DNA of 64,000 bases from Pedobacter sp. PLR (GCF_026239675.1 NZ_JAPIVQ010000005.1:62001-126000); one strand, 5' to 3'; shown: positions 36,065 to 44,702, counted from the stretch's first letter. Translations and numbers: made by a program. The notes: a model not told the origin generated them from the letters alone.

Positions 36065-36520
36065 TTATTTTTTGCCCTTGTATTCTTGATCGGTTACTCG
36101 CTCTAACCATATTGTTTTACCTTTCTGTGAAGGAGAGGTTGCAATGTAAGTGACACCACTTTCAGGTGTGGCACCATGCCAGTGTTCAACTCCTGGCTGA
36201 CATTTGACTACTTGGCCTCTTTTTACGATCTGTTTAGGTTTTCCCTTTTCTTGATAATAACCAACCCCTTCAGTAATGATTAAAATCTGTCCCCCTGGAT
36301 GACTATGCCAATCCAATCTAGCTCCCGGATCAAATATGGCTACTGAGGTACCATAAGCGAATACGCTATCTGGTGCATTTAATTCTGTGAGCCAAACATT
36401 TCCTACATGATGAACATTTGGAGATTTTTCACCTTTCGGGAAAAGAGGGCTTTCTTGTGCTAAAACAGGCTTGGCGAGTCCCACAAATAATAAAATGGGA
36501 ATGTATAGTGCTTTTTTCAT
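36065..36520 (-). CDS. Exported cupin-domain protein (paralogue of 28910-29389)
   Basis: The start at 36520 (MKKALYIPILLFVGLAKPVLAQ) gives a signal peptide and avoids an unlikely N-terminal tail. 151 residues; single cupin with DWHSHPGGQILIITEGVGYY and EHWHGATPESG. It is clearly related to the lipoprotein cupin at 28910 but has a cleaved signal rather than a lipobox. Its position at the upstream edge of the block, with its duplicate at the downstream edge, suggests an old duplication around the intervening genes or separate recruitment. Confidence 0.87.
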   Translation of the reverse strand: MKKALYIPILLFVGLAKPVLAQESPLFPKGEKSPNVHHVGNVWLTELNAPDSVFAYGTSVAIFDPGARLDWHSHPGGQILIITEGVGYYQEKGKPKQIVKRGQVVKCQPGVEHWHGATPESGVTYIATSPSQKGKTIWLERVTDQEYKGKK

Positions 36521-36650
36521 ATTGATGATTTTTGATTCTAAACTTGACATACCTAAATATCGAGAAATTATCTCATGCTTTATTGGATGGAGGAACCAAC
36601 ACGAAAATCAAGCACTTTAAGACGAAAGGCCTAAACCAAAAATCATTTGA

Positions 36651-37259
36651 TTACTCATTAACTAACCACTCTTTGAACTCAGCGGCTTTATTCTTACTGA
36701 TGTAAATACGCTCTGGAACCGCTCTGTCAAGGGTAACCAGCAATCGGCTATCGAACCATACCGTAATATTTTTGACCGCATTTCGGGCAATGATGAATTG
36801 CTTATTCGCGCGAAAAAAATTGGCGGGGATTAATAGTTTGTTTTGGTAACGTGGAGTTGGTGCCAAGTGGTTGACTTTCGCTACATAGTCGGCAATCCCA
36901 GTACGGGATAATTTTGTGAATTTTTGGAGCGCACGTTCTAATTCAATAGTTTTTATGGGCTTGAGTAAATAATCAATACTATTTACTTTAAATGCTTCGA
37001 TCGCATATTCGTCATAAGCCGTTGTAAAAATAATCGGCACTTCAACTTCAATGTGTTCAAAAATCAGGAATGCAGATCCGTCAGACAAATGGATGTCCAT
37101 TAATATAAGATCAGGTAGGGGCTGCTCCTTTAGCCAATTAATGGTTTGGTTTACACTTTCGGTATTTCCCAAAACTTCTATTTCAGGATCAATTTCTTTC
37201 AATACCTCAACTAAACTCTCGTATGCGGCTGTTTCATCTTCAACGATAAGTATCTTCAT
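36651..37259 (-). CDS. LytTR-family response regulator with an internal deletion
   Basis: 202 residues against the usual 235-250. The receiver domain is intact: Asp8 acidic pocket (VEDET), phosphoacceptor Asp55 (LILMDIHLSDG), Thr in FTTAYDEYA, Lys in LLKPIKTIELE. The LytTR domain starts (RYQNKLLIP) and then jumps straight to ANFFRANKQFIIARNAVKNI, lacking about 50 residues (the strands with the IAYFY-like segment) that belong between. The C-terminal RIYISKNKAAEFKEWL is present. DNA binding is probably impaired. No histidine kinase gene adjoins it. Confidence 0.87.
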   Translation of the reverse strand: MKILIVEDETAAYESLVEVLKEIDPEIEVLGNTESVNQTINWLKEQPLPDLILMDIHLSDGSAFLIFEHIEVEVPIIFTTAYDEYAIEAFKVNSIDYLLKPIKTIELERALQKFTKLSRTGIADYVAKVNHLAPTPRYQNKLLIPANFFRANKQFIIARNAVKNITVWFDSRLLVTLDRAVPERIYISKNKAAEFKEWLVNE

Positions 37260-37468
37260 GTTGGTTATCCTAATGGGAAATAACCGATGATAATTACCAC
37301 ATAATTACGACAAGTAATGACAATTAAGTGGTTTATTGTTAATAAGTTATGTGGATTTCTTTTGTCCATATCTTTGGATTTATGCATTTGTTTTTCTGAC
37401 TTTTGTAACGCATTTGTAACTCGAATGCGTTTTTTTATGCCCTAAAATTTTGAGGGGAAATTATGGCG

Positions 37469-37522
37469 CTTAGTTCCTCTTAATCCCACTTAAATCACCT
37501 TAATTACCTTAAATGGGGTTTA
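37469..37522 (+). repeat. Helically phased CTTA(A) array, six units
   Basis: CTTA occurs at 37469, 37479, 37489, 37499 and 37508, followed by a degenerate unit (GTTTA) at 37518, a spacing of 9-10 bases, one DNA turn. Sites phased this way are typical for co-operative protein binding on one face of the helix, for example by excisionase-like proteins. The broken excisionase-like gene starts 80 bp downstream. Confidence 0.55.
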
Positions 37523-37528
37523 AATTGG

Positions 37529-37547
37529 GGGTAAATTACCATCGATG
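37529..37547 (+). repeat. 19-bp sequence shared with 12965-12983 (copy 2)
   Basis: GGGTAAATTACCATCGATG; 17 of 19 bases equal copy 1 beside the other element remnant. Contains the palindrome GGTAAATTACC. Confidence 0.6.
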
Positions 37548-37601
37548 ATTTAAGTGAAGAGGGGTTTGGGAACCGATTGCAGGTATTTTAATTATCATAT
37601 T

Positions 37602-37868
37602 ATGAGTTCGAATATTGCCGTTAAAAGAATTTGTGAATTTTGCCTGAATACTTTTATCGCGAGGACTACTGTTACCCACTATTGTAGTCTTAAATGCAAT
37701 CGTAGACACGCAAAACAGAAGGCTCGTGATCTTAAGATAAAAGCATCCGACCTGGAGGTGAAACAAACTGCAGCTTTGATTGAAGTTAATAAGCAGCCTG
37801 CTGAATTTTTATCTGTTAGGGAGGCCTCTAAACTACTCAATATCTTTACTGGAAAGAGACGAAAATGA
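37602..37868 (+). pseudogene. 5' fragment of a zinc-finger plus HTH (excisionase-like) gene
   Basis: 88 codons from [19 protein letters not shown] small Cys4 zinc-ribbon (CEFCLN, YCSLKC) and basic linker precede the start of an excisionase-type [14 protein letters not shown]. There the homology stops and the frame ends after IFTGKRRK. Intact relatives continue through the recognition helix and wing, so roughly the last 50 residues are missing. This family accompanies Bacteroidota integrative elements. The break point is directly followed by an OsmC fragment. Confidence 0.7.
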
Positions 37869-38013
37869 AAAAAACACGGTCATAAATAGAAAACTGATAT
37901 TACTTGGCAATCTTGATGAAACACAAAGATCACGACTACTCGCCGTAGCCAACAGTTGTCCCGTTCACAAAATTCTTATCAATCTGATAGAAATTAATAC
38001 TCATTTAGTATAA
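37869..38013 (+). pseudogene. 3' fragment of an OsmC-family peroxiredoxin-like gene
   Basis: About 45 codons in the +1 frame, reading RKLILLGNLDETQRSRLLAV and ANSCPVHKILINLIEI, the characteristic C-terminal helix with the resolving Cys (CPVHK) of OsmC/Ohr proteins. The N-terminal two thirds are absent, replaced by the HTH fragment. The stop TAA overlaps the ATG of the next fragment, so OsmC and the glyoxalase-family gene were once a coupled pair. Confidence 0.75.
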
Positions 38014-38285
38014 TGATAGAAGCATATCAAATACCAGCCCAAACACGTAATGGGCATGTCCACCTCAAAGTAGCCGATCTGGAAAGATCACTTCAGTTTT
38101 ACCGTGACTTGCTAGGTTTTGAAGTAACCACCCTGCATGGAGATCAGGCTGCATTTATTTCTGCCGGAGGCTACCACCATCATATAGGTTTAAATACCTG
38201 GCATAGCAAAGATGCACCTCCCGCTAGTAGGGATGGTGTGGGGCTTTACCATACTGCGATTCTTTATCCCAATATCGGCATTTAA
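38013..38285 (+). pseudogene. 5' fragment of a VOC/glyoxalase (catechol 2,3-dioxygenase-like) gene
   Basis: 90 codons: GHVHLKVADLERSLQFYRDL, GGYHHHIGLNTWHSKDAPP and GLYHTAILYP, the first VOC module of the two-module, roughly 280-residue extradiol-dioxygenase-like proteins. It ends abruptly (NIGI), so the second module is lost. One metal-binding His is visible (GHVHLKV) but the rest of the site is gone, so the product cannot be active as such. Confidence 0.78.
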
Positions 38286-38322
38286 ACTGCTCCATATATC
38301 AAAAATACGACTCCTTTTCACA

Positions 38323-39378
38323 TTAATGCCCATATTTTTTCATGATAACTTTAGTCTTTAATAGCTGCTTTTTCGTAAAGAAATGGATTTGCTCATGGTA
38401 AAGCATCCAACCACCAGCTGCTCCAATTATACTTCCGATCAGTATATCAAAAAACCTTATTGCTATTAAATGATCAGGCTGTCCTATTAAATTCATATTA
38501 GGTTCAGCAAGAAATATGGTTAACATGGAGATAAAAATAACCGCTATCCCATAATTTCTTACCACAAGAAATTCAACGATGGTTTGAAGAAGTAAAATAC
38601 TTATGCATATTCCTAACGTTGTGATTTGCATTTGCAAAATAAACCAGGTTAAACCCAGACCTATAAAAGTACCTAGTACTCTTTGCGCAGCCCTAATCCA
38701 AATATGTTTGGCAGTTACTCCCTGCATTACCGCCATACAGGAGATGGGCACCCAATAGGGATTTTCAAGCTTCAGTAAGATGGCTATCAGCAACGCCAGC
38801 CCTACCATGATACCGAAAATTATCGATTCTGTCATATTTACATAGGTATTTTTCTGTAAAACTATCACATCGGGCTTGTTGGTACCTTCTCGCAGCACAA
38901 GAATACTATAGAAAAAAGCGATCATAAAGGCAATCATTACACCAATGGAAAAGTTTCCGATACTGCTCGCTATGTTTGTTGGATTGTGGCGAAGTGAAAT
39001 TGCTATAGATGCAATCATGACAAAGAAAAAGTTTCCTGGTGGAATGGTTAACTCAAGACGATTTAGCGAATAATGAACGCCGAAAGTATATAATGCCAAT
39101 ATTACGGGTGTCAACCATGGATTAAATGAGAAAACTACGCCTATAGCAAATGAAAAAATAAAGCCAAAGCTGCAAACCATCAGAATCATCATCCGATTAA
39201 CCAATCTGTTGGATTGGATATACAGGATTACGAGTGCTCCGATCGATGCAAGCTTTCCTGCCTCAATATCATTATACAGAAGGCCTAGTAATAATGGAAT
39301 AGCGACACAAAATCCTGCTACAACAGGAAGATGCCAGGCCCGGTCTGTTTTATTGAATTTAAATAGTTGTTTCCACAT
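38323..39378 (-). CDS. FUSC-family inner-membrane protein
   Basis: 351 residues with about ten hydrophobic segments. The N-terminal six-helix bundle has the FUSC style (PLLLGLLYNDIEAGKLASIG). The second bundle contains YWVPISCMAVMQGVTAKHIW and RAAQRVLGTFIGLGLTWFIL, the conserved loop of aromatic-acid/fusaric-acid exporters of the YccS/AaeB type. It is probably an efflux component for organic acids. A smaller related protein is encoded inside the benzoate operon at 55221. Here it stands alone, 37 bp from the VOC fragment and convergent with it. Confidence 0.87.
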   Translation of the reverse strand: MWKQLFKFNKTDRAWHLPVVAGFCVAIPLLLGLLYNDIEAGKLASIGALVILYIQSNRLVNRMMILMVCSFGFIFSFAIGVVFSFNPWLTPVILALYTFGVHYSLNRLELTIPPGNFFFVMIASIAISLRHNPTNIASSIGNFSIGVMIAFMIAFFYSILVLREGTNKPDVIVLQKNTYVNMTESIIFGIMVGLALLIAILLKLENPYWVPISCMAVMQGVTAKHIWIRAAQRVLGTFIGLGLTWFILQMQITTLGICISILLLQTIVEFLVVRNYGIAVIFISMLTIFLAEPNMNLIGQPDHLIAIRFFDILIGSIIGAAGGWMLYHEQIHFFTKKQLLKTKVIMKKYGH

Positions 39379-39712
39379 AATTGAACATTGTTGTCACCTC
39401 AAGAAGAAATAATTAAAGTAAGATATTAAAATTTAGGCCCAATTATGAGTTGTTGATAATGAATATTTCCTTTCTCCGGTGTTTTTGGTAACACCCAGCA
39501 ACAATTTCTCACTATTCTACTGCATTTGTATTGTTCTTCGGTAGAGCCATATCATTTTCACTTTCCAAGTGATGTATTACAACGGAAAAGCAAAACTGAA
39601 TATAATTTTTATCGAAGGAGTAACCGGTATTTGCACCTCTCCCTTCAAAGCGTGACGCAAGGCAATATTATCTTCTAAAGGCAAATAGCGTCTAGGAGAT
39701 AATATTGTGATC
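39379..39712. other. Intergenic interval with a 14-bp inverted repeat
   Basis: No gene seen. Near its right end is a long stem-loop (39663-39707) just after the lipocalin stop. Confidence 0.6.
39663..39707 (-). terminator. Stem-loop after the carotenoid/lipocalin operon
   Basis: CAATATTATCTTCT (39663-39676) pairs with AGGAGATAATATTG (39694-39707), 13 of 14 matching, loop 17 bases. It lies 6 bp beyond the lipocalin stop. There is no T-run on the minus strand, so it may be a 3'-end stabiliser or weak terminator. Confidence 0.5.
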
Positions 39713-40267
39713 TTACTTCTCATGGATAAAAGGATTCTTTTTATCTTGTTTCACCCATATTAGTCTGGATGTGTCGTATCCAATGTCGCTGGCAATCTTA
39801 AGATAGCTACTCTTTACATCATCCGGTATGCTTTTTTCACGGGATAAAATCCACAGGTAGTCTAAATTTTTTCCGGCAATTAAAGCATATTGATAATTTT
39901 TGTCAATCGCTAGTACATTGTAACCTGCATAAAATGGCCCAAAAAAACTGACCTTTAAAGCAGCGATGTTTTTATCGCCTCTGAATTTAGCAATTCCGTT
40001 TGCCGACTTCCATTCCTTTGTGTTATAATTATAACCACTGTTTAGCACTTTTACATTTCCGTTTTCCTCTAAACTGTATTGTGCCGTTGTATTATCCAGA
40101 TCTTTCTCAAAACGAAAGTCAAAACGGGCAATTTCATACCAGGTGCCTAAATAGCGGTTTACCTCAAAATTTGTAATTGGTTTTGCTTTTTTAGGGATCG
40201 ATGCACAGGAATTTAAAATTACAATTGCTGCAATTGTAAGAATTGGAACGAAGATCTTATTCTTCAT
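39713..40267 (-). CDS. blc: Bacterial lipocalin Blc
   Basis: 184 residues with lipoprotein signal (IVILNSCAS). Lipocalin signature EVNRYLGTWYEIARFDFRFE, then YNTKEWKSANGIAKF, SFFGPFYAGYNVLAID and YLWILSREKSIPDD, full length. Blc binds lipids or lysophospholipids on the outer-membrane inner face. It overlaps crtY by 11 bp, so it is the last gene of the carotenoid operon and may help carry or protect lipophilic pigments (inference). Confidence 0.93.
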   Translation of the reverse strand: MKNKIFVPILTIAAIVILNSCASIPKKAKPITNFEVNRYLGTWYEIARFDFRFEKDLDNTTAQYSLEENGNVKVLNSGYNYNTKEWKSANGIAKFRGDKNIAALKVSFFGPFYAGYNVLAIDKNYQYALIAGKNLDYLWILSREKSIPDDVKSSYLKIASDIGYDTSRLIWVKQDKKNPFIHEK

Positions 40268-40958
40268 AATTATTTACGGGTTTTTGAAATATTTTAAATA
40301 AATAGATGTTGAGTAAAAACTGTGTATAACCATACACGGCATCTTCTATTGGAATAGTAAGGATCCGAGTATTTAAAAAACTCTTCGGATTGTAATTCAC
40401 AATCGGAGATTCCAAACCAGTACCCGTCAAAACACCATTAACAGGGAGGAATCCAAGCATCAAAATGGCAAATACAAAAGACGCCTGACTGATCCAGGGT
40501 GCTCTTACTATAAAATGCAGATAAATTAGCGCTGTTGTCGTTACTATAGCTGTTACAAAAGTGTAGATTTTGTCGTAATGCAATAATGCTACAACTACGC
40601 ATACGATGATACTGACAAAAACAATAATGTTGTTAAAGGCACTTAGCCAGGCAAGATTGAAGAATTTATCCAGGTAGAAATAAGTAAACACACATGAAAA
40701 TGGGATACAGATAAAAAAAAGCCACTCTTCAATAGGCAGTCCCAAAAGAATCAATCCTGTAGTATAATCTGTATTGAACCACCATACCTGATGGGCGGTA
40801 AACCATATATCCCATGCAATAAAAGGAATAGCGACTAAAATGCTCGCTTTAAGAAAGGCCGCAAAATGCTTGTTGAACTGAATTCTCTTGTCAAAAGAGA
40901 AAATAAAACAAACACTGATGGTTAGTAAATTTATTAGTAAATAAGTGTATGGTTTCAT
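40257..40958 (-). CDS. crtY: Lycopene beta-cyclase, CrtYcd type
   Basis: 233 residues, about seven membrane helices in two related halves. The conserved acidic motif is seen in LLGLPIEEWLFFICIPFSC, with partner WDIWFTAHQVWWFN in the first half and a second-half counterpart (LTIPIEDAVYGYTQFLLNIY). This membrane-bound cyclase (fused c and d subunits) is the form used by Bacteroidota. It converts lycopene to beta-carotene, the substrate of CrtZ encoded immediately upstream (sharing one base). Confidence 0.92.
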   Translation of the reverse strand: MKPYTYLLINLLTISVCFIFSFDKRIQFNKHFAAFLKASILVAIPFIAWDIWFTAHQVWWFNTDYTTGLILLGLPIEEWLFFICIPFSCVFTYFYLDKFFNLAWLSAFNNIIVFVSIIVCVVVALLHYDKIYTFVTAIVTTTALIYLHFIVRAPWISQASFVFAILMLGFLPVNGVLTGTGLESPIVNYNPKSFLNTRILTIPIEDAVYGYTQFLLNIYLFKIFQKPVNNYEE

Positions 40959-41413
40959 TACTTCGTCTTTTTATAATACATTTTAAAATATTTTATGGGC
41001 ACATATAAAAAACCAAAGCATTCACCTTTTTCTTTACCCAGGTGTTTATGATGTTGTTTGTGTGCCCTGCGAATAGCCAGTAAGTAAGGGTTTTGGGTAT
41101 TTGCTAAATATCTAATGCGTTGGTGAATAAAGATGTCATGTACGAAGAAATAGGTTATTCCATAAAGCGTAATAGCCAGTCCAATGTAAAACAAGTAATT
41201 GAAATGATTTAATGAACCAAAATAGATTAAAGCAATAGCCGGTAAGGCAAAAATCACAAAGAAGTAATCATTTTTCTCGAAAGGTCCTTCAGTGCTGTGG
41301 TCGTGATGGTCATGATGCCATACCCATAAAAGACCATGCATGATATACTTGTGAATGAACCAGGTGGTGCCTTCCATCAATATAAATGTTATCAGTAGGA
41401 TAATGAAATTCAT
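40958..41413 (-). CDS. crtZ: Beta-carotene hydroxylase CrtZ
   Basis: 151 residues, membrane protein. Di-iron histidine motifs are all visible: HKYIMHG, WHHDHHDH, FVHDIFIHQR and RAHKQHHKH. It hydroxylates beta-carotene at C3 and C3' to zeaxanthin. Located between an SRPBCC protein gene and crtY in a compact operon. Confidence 0.95.
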   Translation of the reverse strand: MNFIILLITFILMEGTTWFIHKYIMHGLLWVWHHDHHDHSTEGPFEKNDYFFVIFALPAIALIYFGSLNHFNYLFYIGLAITLYGITYFFVHDIFIHQRIRYLANTQNPYLLAIRRAHKQHHKHLGKEKGECFGFLYVPIKYFKMYYKKTK

Positions 41414-41415
41414 GT

Positions 41416-41883
41416 TTAATGTTTTAACGGTATAAATATCTGTTCCAAAACCTGGTAACGATAGTCGAAAATATATTCCAGTTTTTTCTTTACCATAAAA
41501 CTGTGCGCCATCTTGCCAATGATACCAAATGGCAGTTCATAATCCACTGTATCTATCATCAAAATTCCCTTCTCGTTTGGGATAAATTCATGATGATGTC
41601 GCCATAATTTGTAGGGACCTTTTTTCTGAAAATCAGTAAAGCTCTTTTGGTAGTTTACCGCTGTAATTTGTGTCTGCCACTTCAGTGGAATACCCAGCAC
41701 AGGGGAAACTGTATAATCGATAATCATTCCCTTATATATATCCACCTCAGGTAGATCGCTTAATACATCAAAGCCCATTTCTTTGGGCGTAATACGTGAA
41801 AGATTGTGAGGGGAAGAAAAGAAATCCCAGGCACTTTCAATATCACAATATAGTTGTTGCTCTTTTTTAAGTTGATAAATCAT
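41416..41883 (-). CDS. SRPBCC-family (START-like) ligand-binding protein
   Basis: 155 residues. Opening AWDFFSSPHNLSRITPKEMG and later KWQTQITAVNYQKSFTDFQ, with GPYKLWRHHHEFIPNEKG, are typical of the cyclase/dehydrase-like SRPBCC group. These bind hydrophobic ligands. The gene is a regular member of carotenoid operons in this phylum, two bp before crtZ, so it may handle carotenoid intermediates (inference). Confidence 0.87.
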   Translation of the reverse strand: MIYQLKKEQQLYCDIESAWDFFSSPHNLSRITPKEMGFDVLSDLPEVDIYKGMIIDYTVSPVLGIPLKWQTQITAVNYQKSFTDFQKKGPYKLWRHHHEFIPNEKGILMIDTVDYELPFGIIGKMAHSFMVKKKLEYIFDYRYQVLEQIFIPLKH

Positions 41884-41888
41884 TTTTT

Positions 41889-42347
41889 TTAGATAAGTGT
41901 TTCCAACATATTTCTCAAATGCGTAGATGTAATATTTTTATTGTTGGCTTGAATAAATTTTTGGTCTTCCTCAATATTTTTTTTATATCCCAAAAATGCA
42001 GGACTGTTTTTCTGAACCGATAGTCGCAGGATTCTGATTTCTAAATTGTTAGGGTCTGATGTTACAGCGGCCTCAATATTTTTTTTGCCAGTGTTGAATG
42101 TTTTGAGTTTTGATATCGGATTGGTAATATGTTTTGCCCATATCATTTGAAACGCACCCAGGTAGCTGAGGTGTACCGAGCTTTCGGTACCCGTACTCAA
42201 TCCTTTGATCATGGTTATACAAAGTTTTTTGTCCGAAACAGCTTTTTTATAATTGGCCCTAATGCCTTCTAAATCGATACTTTGCCCATGACAAGCCATA
42301 CCAATTAGGGAAAAGATACCTAAAATCATTGCTTTTTTTAAGATCAT
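41889..42347 (-). CDS. Exported protein of unknown function in the carotenoid operon
   Basis: 152 residues with a signal peptide, possibly a lipoprotein (SLIGMACHGQS). The mature part looks alpha-helical, with a possible TPR-like stretch (GKKNIEAAVTSDPNNLEIRI). No family name known to me. It overlaps crtB by 4 bp and precedes the SRPBCC gene by 5 bp, so it is firmly part of the operon. A periplasmic role beside membrane carotenoid enzymes would be unusual. Confidence 0.65.
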   Translation of the reverse strand: MILKKAMILGIFSLIGMACHGQSIDLEGIRANYKKAVSDKKLCITMIKGLSTGTESSVHLSYLGAFQMIWAKHITNPISKLKTFNTGKKNIEAAVTSDPNNLEIRILRLSVQKNSPAFLGYKKNIEEDQKFIQANNKNITSTHLRNMLETLI

Positions 42348-43180
42348 AGTATGGCCATCTTATATTGTACATAACTACTCATTGCCAGAGAGAATTTTTG
42401 ACTGTTTGGAATACGTATCCTTTGGTTCATAATTTTATCGGCTGGCGTACTCTTTATTTTTTTAAACAATGACAGGTAGTATTTGTACGCCAGATACACG
42501 CCGAATTTGGAAGAAGCCGGCAGCTTTTTTATCCCAATTAATGCTTCTTTAAACTCGGTTTCAATCTCATTTTCAATTTCCAATTTGATTTTGTTGTTGA
42601 ATGTTTTCATATCAATATTGGGGAAGTAACTGCGCCCCAAAACATGATAATCGTCTTTCAGATCCCGTAAAAAGTTTATTTTTTGAAAGGCTGAACCCAA
42701 TTTCATGGCATAAGGTTTTAGGTTATTGAATGCCTCTTTGTTGCCCTCTACAAATACTTGAAGACACATCAATCCTACGACTTCAGCCGAGCCTAATATG
42801 TATTCGTTATACAAATCAGAATTGTAATCTATTTGCTGCAAATCCATTTGCATGCTATGCAGAAACTGATCAATTAAGGTTTTGTCAATGGTAAAATGAT
42901 TGACAGTGTCCTGAAAAGATTGTAAAATAGGGTTAAGGGAGATACCCTCTTCCAGGGCAGTCCAGGTTTCTATTTTAAAACGTTGCAGCAGACATGCTTT
43001 GTCATAATCATGAAAGCTGTCTACAATTTCGTCGGCCAGACGCACATAACCATAGATCGCATAAATGGCATGACGAATGGACGGTTTAAGCGCCAGAATT
43101 CCCAATGAAAAACTGGTGCTATATTTTTCCGTAACCGCTTTGCTTACCTTGTAAGCCAATTCATCAAATAATTTTTTCAC
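42344..43180 (-). CDS. crtB: Phytoene synthase CrtB
   Basis: 278 residues. Prenyl-synthase-like Asp motifs are present: YVRLADEIVDSFHDYD (first DxxxD) and KINFLRDLKDDYHVLGRSYF (second), plus YILGSAEVVGLMCLQVF. It condenses two geranylgeranyl-PP to phytoene. Overlaps crtI by 17 bp. No crtE (geranylgeranyl-PP synthase) lies in this window. Confidence 0.95.
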   Translation of the reverse strand: MKKLFDELAYKVSKAVTEKYSTSFSLGILALKPSIRHAIYAIYGYVRLADEIVDSFHDYDKACLLQRFKIETWTALEEGISLNPILQSFQDTVNHFTIDKTLIDQFLHSMQMDLQQIDYNSDLYNEYILGSAEVVGLMCLQVFVEGNKEAFNNLKPYAMKLGSAFQKINFLRDLKDDYHVLGRSYFPNIDMKTFNNKIKLEIENEIETEFKEALIGIKKLPASSKFGVYLAYKYYLSLFKKIKSTPADKIMNQRIRIPNSQKFSLAMSSYVQYKMAIL

Positions 43181-44672
43181 GCCTTTTTTGTTTAAGCTTA
43201 TTTACTTCTTTTGCTACTATTTTACCGGAGATAATTGATGGGGGTACACCCGGACCAGGAACTGTCAACTGTCCGGTATAAAATAAATTCGACAAATGCT
43301 TGTTTTTAATGCCGGGTTTCAATACTGCGGTTTGCGATAATGTATTTGCCAGGCCATAGGCATTGCCTCCGTAAGCATTGTAATCGCTGATAAAATCATC
43401 CACACAATAGCTTCGTTTGTAATTTAATTTTGCTAGCAAATCTTTTGCTCCGGTGTGTTTTTCTAAACGTTTGATCATATCCTGAAAATAGTGCTCACGG
43501 GTATTTTCCTCATCACTAAGTCCCGTTGCCAGCGGCATAAGCAGGAACACATTTTCATGTCCTTCGGGTGCTAAATCAGGATCTGTTTGGGATGGACAGC
43601 AGGCATAGAACAATGGTTTTTCAGGCCATTTTTTTTCTTCGTAAATGCTCTTAATGTGTTCATCCAGGTCATTTTCAAAAAATAAGGTATGATGTTTAAG
43701 ATTAGGAAGCCTTTCTTTAAATCCTAAATAGTAAATCAGGCAGGAGGGAGCAAATGTTCGGCTTTTCCAATACTTTTGATCGTAGTTACGCAATTCGCTG
43801 TTTAGCAGCGTTTCGGTATGGTGATAATCTGAAGAGGCAATAATGGCATCAAACTCCTTAAATTCCCCATTTACGACTATCCCCCTGGCAATTCCTTCTT
43901 CAGTAATGATCTTTTCTACGTTTTGATTAAAATGGAAAACGGCACCTTGTTTTTCTGCAACTTTTTTCATCCCCAATACCAACTGGTAAAATCCCCCCAT
44001 TGGATACCAGGTGCCCAAAGCATAACCGCCATAGTTCATTAGGCTATAAAGTGCCGGAATATTTTTCGGGGAAGCGCCCAGGAAAATAACCGGAAACTCC
44101 ATTAAGGTTTTAAGCTTCGGGTGCGAAAAATATTTGCTAACGTAGCTTCTGAAATTTGATAGTAGATCCAATTTTAAAGCGCTGCGGGCAATTTTAGGTG
44201 AGACAAACTCCAGCCAACTGTAGCAGGGTTTGTTCACAAAATCCTGCATTCCAACTTCGTATTTGTACTTTGCAGCGTTCATGAAGGCATCAAGTTTTTC
44301 ACCTGCTCCTGGTTCTAGCTGCTCAAACAAATTTTTTAAATCCTGGTAAGATTCCGGAACTGTAAGCAGCCCATCTTCAAAAACCATTTCGAACTGAGGG
44401 CTTAGGCAAATAAGATCATAAAAGTCACTCGTTTTATGACCAAAATCGCCGAAGAAATTATCTATAATATCGGGCATCCAATACCAGCTTGGGCCCATAT
44501 CAAATACATAGCCATTTTCTGTACTGAACTGTCTTGCTCTCCCTCCAGGTTGGGGATGCTTTTCATAAACATGCACTTCATTACCAGCCTGAGCAGCATA
44601 AGCCGCAGCCGAGAGACCGGAAATTCCTGCACCAATTATAGCTATCGTCTTTTTAGAATCTGGCGCTTTCAT
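43164..44672 (-). CDS. crtI: Phytoene desaturase CrtI
   Basis: 502 residues. N-terminal FAD site IAIIGAGISGLSAAAYAAQA, then VYEKHPQPGGRARQF and VFDMGPSWYWMPDIID; C-terminal carotenoid-desaturase signature LFYTGQLTVPGPGVPPSII. It converts phytoene to lycopene. First enzyme gene of the carotenoid operon, 30 bp after the MarR gene, so regulator and pathway are probably transcribed together. Confidence 0.95.
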   Translation of the reverse strand: MKAPDSKKTIAIIGAGISGLSAAAYAAQAGNEVHVYEKHPQPGGRARQFSTENGYVFDMGPSWYWMPDIIDNFFGDFGHKTSDFYDLICLSPQFEMVFEDGLLTVPESYQDLKNLFEQLEPGAGEKLDAFMNAAKYKYEVGMQDFVNKPCYSWLEFVSPKIARSALKLDLLSNFRSYVSKYFSHPKLKTLMEFPVIFLGASPKNIPALYSLMNYGGYALGTWYPMGGFYQLVLGMKKVAEKQGAVFHFNQNVEKIITEEGIARGIVVNGEFKEFDAIIASSDYHHTETLLNSELRNYDQKYWKSRTFAPSCLIYYLGFKERLPNLKHHTLFFENDLDEHIKSIYEEKKWPEKPLFYACCPSQTDPDLAPEGHENVFLLMPLATGLSDEENTREHYFQDMIKRLEKHTGAKDLLAKLNYKRSYCVDDFISDYNAYGGNAYGLANTLSQTAVLKPGIKNKHLSNLFYTGQLTVPGPGVPPSIISGKIVAKEVNKLKQKRREKII

Positions 44673-44702
44673 GGATGAGTTTTGTTTATCGATGGGATAG
44701 CT

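Larger units (their letters stand above)
37260..37601. other. Intergenic interval holding a phased repeat array and inverted repeat
   Basis: No gene. From 37487 CACTTAAATCA is matched by its exact complement TGATTTAAGTG at 37546-37556, enclosing part of the CTTAA array and the repeat copy at 37529. Lies between the LytTR gene and the broken HTH gene. Confidence 0.6.

Noticed and set aside
37780..37867. Start of the +1 frame preceding the OsmC fragment
   Set aside because: The text before about 37869 is the out-of-frame reading of the HTH fragment; only the part after it resembles OsmC.
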